In this document: positions 56,776 through 64,000 of the stretch, one piece after another
Position numbering within the stretch: position 1 is the first letter of the stretch
Layout: each line of letters begins with the position of its first letter
From: Rosellinia necatrix
Lineage: Eukaryota > Ascomycota > Sordariomycetes > Xylariales > Xylariaceae
Assembly: GCA_021209875.1 (NCBI GenBank)
Contig: JAGYVD010000008.1
Location: 867,501-931,500, forward strand
Reading direction: 5' to 3'
Length of the DNA stretch: 64,000 bases
Program-made: the position numbers and the translations under genes
The notes under the pieces: model-generated
Database searches by the model: none
What the model saw: only the letters and a program-made list of their open reading frames with translations
Told to the model about the DNA's origin: nothing

Positions 56776-58969
56776 CTAATCTTCGTCTTCGTTTTCACGA
56801 TCACAGTCACCATCTGCACCACTTACTCGTTGTAGCTTCTCATCATATGCTGTGCCCATCTCGGGGAATCCCTCATCAAGGCTTCCTTCGTTGTACCCGT
56901 GCAGCGTGACAGTGCCGAGCGCATTGTCCCAGCCATTCAAGGAGGATGCTATTGTCTTTCTGTTAGCCCATATTCACCACTCACCGGATCCATCTCCATG
57001 AGTGCATGCTACTTACCTGCTATAAATGGCGCATTGGGGTGCCAACTAGCGTCTCGGACTATAGTCTCCCAACCAGGCAAGCCACGTCTGTCATAGTACT
57101 GGCGATACATGCGAGGTAATGACTTCTCCACTGCTGTTGTCGCCTTCACGTTGATTGTGCCCGCAATCGTCGCATCCATATTCCAGACATAGACTTTACC
57201 GTCGTGAGAACCGGAATACACGTAACGGGAATTTGTGCTGTTCGGCGGCGAGAAATGACAGCGGATGAGGGTCCGTAGGACCTTGTGACCGCGGAACGTA
57301 ACAACGGAATTATCATCTGGGTGCGGGAACCAGTCATTGTCGTCAAACCTACTCCAGCGGTAGTCAAAATCGCTGTTCGGCGTGTGCTGGCGCGGGTTCT
57401 TTTCACAGAACTGGGCTGACGTGTACATCATCTTCAGATCCCACAACTTCATGCTTTGGTCCTTGCCGTTACTTAACAAGTACCGCCCATCGTCTTTGCT
57501 ATCCAAATATGTCAGGCCTTCTATGTGCCCAACGAACGCGCCCGCCTCGCGCCCGTCGCCCATGCTCCGCCTGTCCCAGACCTTGATAGTAGTATCATCG
57601 CTGCCTGAGTACAGTATGTGTGGCGATGATTTATCCGCAAAACAAACGGCGTTGACGTCGTTTTCGTGGCCTTCGATATGATGCAAGACACGCCGGGATT
57701 CGATATCATATACGATGATAGACGATGCATTTGTCCCGGCTACTAGCTCGCGGCCGTCCCCCGAGAAGCGAATGGACCAGATACCAAACGAATCACGCCA
57801 AGCTCCATGCCGGGTGCCATGTTCCGACAGGCTTAGCGTATACGGGTCGCCCGTGTCATTAGGGTCCGTTGGTGCTAGGCAAACGTTGCTCTGAATCGAT
57901 GTGTACGCCAACCATTTGTTATCCGGGCTCAGCGACGCATCCGTCAAGGTCCAGGACCCGAACGGGAATTCCACCGTCTTGTAATGCCTCCAGTTGTAAG
58001 GATTAGACGTGTCGTACATCCGCACTTTGAAATCCTTCACGCACGCATAGAAAAAGTTCCCGTCAGCTGAGAACTGGCCAGAGTAAACATTCTCGTCATA
58101 ACTGATGATCATATCCGCATCGGTACGAGGGATAAGGGACTATGTATTCACGGTTAGCAAGAGGGGGTGGTTGGGCACGCCCGGTAAGGCCTACCTGTGC
58201 GATCACGCCCTGATTCATTCTGCGATACGACCTATCACCAGTACCCAGCTCGCGTTCGAGTATGCGCCGTGCGAGCTGCTTTCTCTTCCTCAATGGGGAC
58301 GAAATATCATTAGCACCAAAGGTCCCCGAGTTCATGAGCTCTCTTCCCTTGTCGCTCGGGACCTTGGGGAATCTGTTTGGATCCAATGGGCGTCGCCCCC
58401 GCAGTCTAGGACCCCAACGACCGCCACCATCGTCGTCGTCATCGCCGCGAAGTAAAATGCCTAGATTGCGGCCTCGGAGAAGGTTCAGGATCTCTCGTTG
58501 CGAGACCAACCCGGCGCGACGGCCTACATCTACTAGGGCGTCAGGGAGCCGTTGGAGTCAGCGGGGTGGCAAAAGACGCACTCGCTATAAGATTGATAAC
58601 GCGCCGTTCTATGGCGCCTTGTTCTGCGCTGGCTTCTTCCGACGCTTCACCGCCATGACCCTCATCGCCAGTTTCCACCTGCATAATAAAACCAAGATGT
58701 CCCTCTTCGGCATCTAGAAACCCCAAGGTGAGCGACATAAGATGTTTTGATTCACATGTTTTGATACGTAGGGTTAGAGGCATACCGTGAAACTCGTCCT
58801 CCCCGTCAAATAGATCATGGGCCATGTCGTCCTCCTCCTCCTCGTCATCCTCGTCATCCTCGCCGTAGTCAGGGTCGTCGTCTTCGTTTTCCTCATCCTC
58901 CTCCGCATCAAAGTAGGGATCCGTATGCCGGTCCTCCGCGTCGTCCGAGTGCGGCCGTGAGCTACTCAT
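56776..58969 (-). CDS. WD40 protein, DCAF11/WDR23 (LEC14B) family
   Basis: Likely a substrate receptor for CUL4-DDB1 ubiquitin ligases. Five exons (58786-58969, 58582-58713, 58195-58532, 57017-58139, 56776-56948) join in phase to 649 residues. The N-terminus is strongly acidic (DAEEDEENEDDDPDYGEDDE, about residues 15-50). It is followed by GRRAGLVSQREILNLLRGRN and the family block RRPLDPNRFPKVPSDKG, then WD repeats from about residue 230: SGQFSADGNFFYACVKDFKV, GDGRELVAGTNASSIIVYDI, ILYSGSDDTTIKVWDRRSMG, YLLSNGKDQSMKLWDLKMM, and RYVYSGSHDGKVYVWNM. The C-terminal exon supplies AASSLNGWDNALGTVTLHGY and GSLDEGFPEMGTAYDEKL. Intron 2 is only 49 nt (58533-58581). It was set by frame: without it a stop interrupts before IDVGRRAGL. 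Confidence 0.88.
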
Positions 58970-61900
58970 CGTGGTAAGTTCTTGTAAATTCTGGTCCGGT
59001 AACACCGGGACGATGACTGAATGCGGTCTTGGCGCTGGTGGGAGATCTAACGGGGGGATAGAGGTGGTGATGGAGCCTCCGATCCCGCTTAGCCACGTGG
59101 GGGTATGCTTAGGCGATGGTAGACGGGAGGTGCTTCCACTCGATTCAGATATCCCGAAACATCAAGGGAGGTTGGGATGCGGTGAAATGACGACACCGGT
59201 CCAACGGGGAGAGCTGTATAGCTATTGTGGCGTTAACTAGTAGGTTGCACCTATCTACCAGGTAGTAAGGGAGAAGTAACTACCTACCTATCTACATTAT
59301 TGTAAGTGACCGATGGGCCAGGACGACCTTAGTGGGGTCGTACCCGCCAATCCCACAATTCCGCGCCTAGGCACATCCAGGTAGGCATTCTAATCTTTTA
59401 TCCGGCTTTATGGCGGACTTAACCATTCATAGTTGCATACTTCCTAGGCATACCTACCTACTTCTACTTACGTACCTACCTAAGTACGGACAACAAACAG
59501 TTGGTCTGATCTAGTACGCCAGTGCATCGCCTTTCTTCTCTCGACAGTGCTCCCCCTTCGTTATTGAGCCTAACACATTTCGAAGCTCATGCTCCTAGGC
59601 CCCTTTTATTGAGGCAGCTCTCCACGATGAATCATCTTGTGTTTTTTACCATGGAAAACGAACATGAGGAGGCGTGTCGTATTCAATTTATTCACAGTTG
59701 AGTTGGGACCTGAATTCGTTTTTATTATTAGCAACCGAATGCGCACGGCACCCTAGGGGGCATTTTTCAACCCGATTCTTAGGTAGCCGCCGCCCTCCTT
59801 CCCCCCTAATCGAGTCTTTGCACGGCCGGTATGTCGTACTTGATTGGGATATCCTCCACTTACAGTTCTGGAAGCATCACGTGGGTTCCTAAACGCATGG
59901 CTCAAAAGATAACCCCGTATATTAATAATCACAAACGCGGTTTTAAACAAGTCGACGGCTACGTCGCTGATTTCACAATTCAGATGGAGCCTTGTTTGTA
60001 TCTTCGGTATAGTAGAAGAAGGTGTGAGGTCCCAGGTAGAATGAGAGTCGGTCCCAAGTTTAGAAGTTCCGACGAGGAGCCGCTCATGAAGGATGTGTCT
60101 GGCCCCATGTATTGAGACATAAGAAACTACGGGTTCTGAAAAGTTAATGTTGTCGACCGCCCCCAATTATGGGGGGAAATCTTCCCGTGGTCTTGACACT
60201 CCTTTTAACCCACGAGAATTTTCTTGCGCTGCAGATAATGTCGCAACCAGACTTGCTGCTCTGAACCAATTCACTGAGGTGACGAGGCGGCATAAGCGGG
60301 TGCGTGATAACTTTCAGGGGCAGTGGAACGAACGGACTGATCGGAATGGTAGTGTGGGCTCAAGTCAGGTCAGGCCAGGCCTGGAAAGTCTGAGCAAGCC
60401 AGATGACTTATGGATGACACCTTGCTGCAAGTCAAATCGATTAGTTATATACAGCTTCGAGGGTTAACCATATGCGAAAACCTACCACGCAGCGACGGCC
60501 CAGTCGTATGGCTCAATGTTCTTTTTGCAGTACAGGTATCGGTCTTGGGAATGTTGATCGTCATGAGGGCAACCTTGAATCGACCAATGGCCATTTTTTG
60601 AAGCGAAAAACCGATGACTCTAAGGAGACAAAATGCGACTCAGTTGCACAGCTCTGGAGAGCAGCCACCTCGAAGCTGCAATGTAAGCTACCAGGTAGCA
60701 ACTCTACTCAGTGCGAGACCAGCGACATATTTCAGTAAGTGTCTCCGAGACACCTTAGTTGCCACAGACATGCGCAAACACGGTCTGGTTGCCGAGCATA
60801 TACAGCGTCTCTCAAATTATCCCAGGCATTAGAGTAAGAACTAAAGCGCGGGACAGGGCTCATGCAAAGCGGGAGAGGCAGCAGGTCTTTTGCGTGAGCA
60901 AAAGCAAGTCTTGTTGACTAATCCAACGGAAACATCAAGCATCGTTCCCTTGGAAATCGGTACGCCAGCGCTGTGTGTACCTCATATCTTGATATAGTGA
61001 TAATCCAATGATGTGAGCAAAGTAGCATAGCCTAAGTGACCACATGCAGTCGCTTGTATAGGTAGACGAGCAAGGCGGCCGTCTTTTTGGCGAGCAAAGT
61101 GGCTATGCCTCGTTTCATAGACAATGTCGCGGAGAGTCTTGTTTTCACATCAACTAATGACTGAGTACCCCGCAAAACGCAAAACCAGGCTAAAGATAGT
61201 TATGGGAAAATACTGATACGCAGCACAAATAGTCCTACATTTTCGCTGTGTTGGCACATCTCTCATCCTTGGCTGCCGCCGGACTCCTGATTGTTAGAGC
61301 TTAACTGGTGGGTGGACTTGTCTGTCTGATTGTTTCTCTGCATAAATTATACATAAATGTTAATCCCTGCCTTCTCTTAGTGATTACTAGTGCTTGCACT
61401 AGCACTTAGGCAGATTCAATACATACCAGTACTTCAGGTAGCACCAGGTACCTGCCACTTAATAAAAGCAGCAAGCACGCTAAACCTACTATGTCCAGCC
61501 CTACAAAAGTAGTAAAACCTTCGACCTTACGATCTCTTCCCGTCCGACTCGTCTTGATTGATGTCCTGTTGTTTACCGAGGCCTGTTTGTTCTACAGCTG
61601 GTCCCAGGGTCGCCGAATCACCGCCCGGTTCCATCCCAGTTCCAATCCAAGCTGCCCCGGGATTCCCTCCGCCCTCTGTGGACCCAGCCTGTTGCATAGT
61701 TACATACATATCTGCAATCTACATAGCAGTTCCACAACGAGGAGCGTCCCAAGTCCCAGTGTCTTACCAATTGAAGAACAGACGCCATCCTCAGCCCCGG
61801 GGTCCTCAGACTGCCTTACCTAAGACCAACTGTCTGGTCCGTAATTAACTTTTCTCATCACCCCTACATGCCACCCTACACACCAATTAGGCCGATCGAT

Positions 61901-62052
61901 TGAAACGTTTCCATCTTGAGCTGACTCGTCTCATCGTCTAGCTGCTTCTGCTTCTTGAAATAACATCCTCCCCCCTCAGCGCCCACGCGTCCCCCGACCG
62001 GAGAATACAGCACAGTACCCAGCTCCGTTCGCCCCGAGATCAGCCTTCCGTC
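58970..62052. other. 3-kb spacer, no gene recognised
   Basis: Left end is the WD40 promoter. ACCT-type repeats occur at 59247-59290 and 59445-59485. Several frames of 70-140 codons (for example 59753-60166 minus, 60147-60467 plus) show no domain, intron logic or codon bias. The last 150 bp (61900-62052) look like the leader of the gene at 62053. Confidence 0.45.
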
Positions 62053-62748
62053 ATGCCCTCGAAGGAACCCACCAACGGCACGGCTTCCGCGCAGTCGGCG
62101 TCGGCCCTGAAGCGCTTTGAGCTACCCGCCCTCGATTTGAAGTTCGGCTCATTGACCGACGGGACTGACATTCCGCCGCCGCTGCCGTCTCCCAAGGAGG
62201 AGATGCCTCCACCACAGCTCAAGGCCGCTCCCAAGAAGGAGGAGAAAGCAGAGGACCAACAGCCAAAGGCTGAAGCAGCAAATGGAGCTACGAATGGTAC
62301 TACTACCCCCAAGAACAAGCCCGACATTGCCATTGCCATTACAACCGGCGTCGGGCTCAAACGCACGGCAGATGAGGCCCCCATATCGCCGGCACTATCG
62401 AGTCGCGGCAGCCTCCGGCGTCTGATTAGCAAAACAATTCTGAACCATGCTTACGATGAACAAGGACCTACTGCCGACCAGAGCGCTTCCAGACCTCCGA
62501 GCCGTACGGCCAGCGTGATGGCCGAGGAGAAGAAGTCAAAGCGGAGCAGTGGCTGGTTCCGGAGGTTACGATCTCACGACACCAGCCATGACACCAAGCC
62601 AGCTGCTTTACAATTTGAGAATGCTGCCAAGAAAGCCATAGCGGCCGGCCCCCCGCCTCCCATGATTCCCGAACTCAGCGCTCTGGAGACCAAAATCGAT
62701 ACACGTTTAGGCGACGACCTGTTCAAGGGCATTGGGCGGGACTCGTAA
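62053..62748 (+). CDS. Conserved hypothetical protein, disordered with conserved C-terminus
   Basis: A single-exon frame of 231 residues. I do not recognise a named domain. The N-terminal 120 residues are Pro/Ala/Lys/Glu-rich (PPPLPSPKEEMPPPQLKAAP, KKEEKAEDQQPKAEA) and likely disordered. A better-defined region follows: SRGSLRRLISKTILNHAYDE, EEKKSKRSSGWFRRLRSHD, and a C-terminal PPMIPELSALETKIDTRLGD with DLFKGIGRDS. Basic-aromatic KRSSGWFRRLR could bind membranes or RNA. Codon use (GCC, AAG, CCC preference) matches true genes here, and the ATG lies in a good context (GTCATGC) after a pyrimidine-rich leader. I believe it is a real gene of unknown role. Confidence 0.7.
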   Translation: MPSKEPTNGTASAQSASALKRFELPALDLKFGSLTDGTDIPPPLPSPKEEMPPPQLKAAPKKEEKAEDQQPKAEAANGATNGTTTPKNKPDIAIAITTGVGLKRTADEAPISPALSSRGSLRRLISKTILNHAYDEQGPTADQSASRPPSRTASVMAEEKKSKRSSGWFRRLRSHDTSHDTKPAALQFENAAKKAIAAGPPPPMIPELSALETKIDTRLGDDLFKGIGRDS

Positions 62749-64000
62749 AGAGGTCCGCCGTGATTTCTTAATAATCAAATCTCCAACCCCACCGGTGTAG
62801 GGGGCAGTCCTTTAACACGGCCTGACGACCCCTACAGTTCTAATATCCAGCCGGCGAGCTGTTATATTCCCCGTAATGCGGCAGTCCTTGATAAGGGCCG
62901 TCCGTCCCGCCACTGCTTGGAGGGGACACAAAAAGATACCCAGGTTATTTTTATGAGTTTGTTCATCGACCTACAGCGTCCCATTTTGTTGTCATTTCCC
63001 CTCCCCCCCCCTTTTTTATCTAATTTCACTGCTGTTATTTGAGTCGACCAGGCGGCACGTGGTATCAGTGTCCAATATGATATAAAGCCGGTTTGGATTT
63101 GTGAGGGGCCACTCCTGACATGTATATTCTTGATTGTAATGCTTGAGAAGTACAATTTTTCTGCCCCGCTCTCAGGCGGCACCAGCAATAGCGATAGGAG
63201 CGTCCGAGGATGGGGAGCTGGGAAGCCAATTGGAGCGGCACAATTCGAATGCGACCCCAACGTCACAAACCGAGACAGAAGCAAACGGGACCGCAACCTC
63301 ACCTACAATCTTGCTGAATCACCCGGCGGTATCTTGCAGGTATGCGCTGATGGAATAGGATGGCAGAGACAGATAGTCTAGGTGGGAGAGTACAAAAGTC
63401 ACCAGTTACGCCATCATGTAATGTAATGAACCACGTTGCTAGGACATGTTTTTTTTGGGGCCAAGGCGTCGGCACTTGACTGCCCTGGGCGCCCCCAACG
63501 CCCCCGTTATATATCCCAAACACGATCTACCTTTTATCTATCCGGGCTTACGCGCAGTTGTAACGGTTATGATGTAGTTCGGCATTAGTTGTGTAACGTG
63601 GCTGAGGGGCACAGAAGCCACATGTAAGATGTAAGCCGCCAATTCCCTGTGTCGCTTATTGCCGGAACCTACCTACCTGCCTGGCTACGAGGTGAGCCTT
63701 TCTCTGTTCTACAGTTTGACACTCTCTGGGTAAAGAATCAACAAGTACATCCTGGCATTGATATACAATCCGAAGCATGCAAACACACGTCACTGATGCA
63801 TCCAGCATTGCCGAGCCTTGAGCTTCAAGCTCTCAGCCATGTTGTATCGGAGTCCACGTAGTTATCTATATTGAGAGAAGGGCAGTACTTGGTCCAGTAG
63901 TTCCAAGAGAACACCAAACTGAGCCCGATATATTGTTGCTGTAGCGCGCGGCCCCACAGCCGGCATTGCTGACCCAAATAACACCAGCACAATTGAATTA
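62749..64000. other. 3' flank, no gene recognised
   Basis: A C10T6 tract (about 63003-63017) and ordinary sequence. Open frames up to 146 codons (62862-63302 minus) lack any recognisable motif. Confidence 0.45.

Noticed and set aside
57009..58112. Internal ATG (MIISYDENV) as start of the WD40 gene
   Set aside because: Upstream exons carry the conserved DCAF11-type N-terminus in phase, so the true start is 58969.

Overview
The window is nuclear DNA of a filamentous ascomycete, most likely a member of the Sordariomycetes. Short GT-AG introns (about 50-300 nt) interrupt most genes. The gene set (FunK1 kinase, Sad-1/QDE-1-type RNA-dependent RNA polymerase, DUF7704 membrane protein, membrane-anchored RGS protein) and the C-to-T/G-to-A decay of repeats (the signature of RIP) point the same way. 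I cannot name a genus from sequence alone.

Layout. (1) 1-5.1 kb: the 5' three quarters of an 18S rRNA gene on the minus strand, cut by the window edge and interrupted by two group I introns, then its 5'ETS/intergenic spacer with internal repeats. No LSU gene follows, so this looks like the outer border of an rDNA array. (2) 5.1-11.4 kb: a transposon graveyard. It holds a Ty3/gypsy-like gag remnant behind a short LTR, four copies of a 180-260 bp terminal-inverted repeat (one nested inside gag), RIP-like AT-rich blocks, a clean inverted solo LTR with a 5-bp target duplication, and a broken 2-oxoglutarate oxygenase gene. (3) 11.4-20.6 kb: accessory genes, namely an RGS-domain membrane protein, a DUF1348/SnoaL-like protein, a FunK1 kinase, and a broken chimera of a DUF3638-type C-terminus and a CHAT domain. 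(4) 21.5-36.9 kb: core genes, namely peroxiredoxin, ribosomal protein L24, tRNA adenosine deaminase Tad1, NAC beta, RNA-dependent RNA polymerase and mitochondrial D-lactate dehydrogenase. (5) 37-43 kb: about 6 kb with no gene I can support, rich in simple repeats. (6) 43-64 kb: ribosomal proteins S4 and L28 (uL15), a double-Myb telomere-type DNA-binding protein, a DUF7704 protein, a CFIm68/CPSF6-like RNA-binding protein, Sec61 gamma, a DCAF11/WDR23-like WD40 protein and a conserved hypothetical protein.

There is no operon logic. The genes are independent, some in divergent (RPL24/TAD1) or convergent (SSS1/DCAF11-like) pairs. By function, several serve translation and protein biogenesis (18S, eL24, eS4, uL15, Tad1, NAC beta, Sec61 gamma). 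The RdRP belongs to the RNA-silencing machinery that, like RIP, acts against elements such as those at 5-10 kb.

The most unusual points are the pair of group I introns separated by a 46-nt exon, a duplicated 120-bp block in the spacer that may be a Pol I promoter plus a spacer promoter, a repeat copy that is RIP-mutated in only one half, two GC-AG introns, and the DUF3638-CHAT fusion. I see no CRISPR array, no convincing tRNA or 5S gene, and no clearly new multi-gene system.
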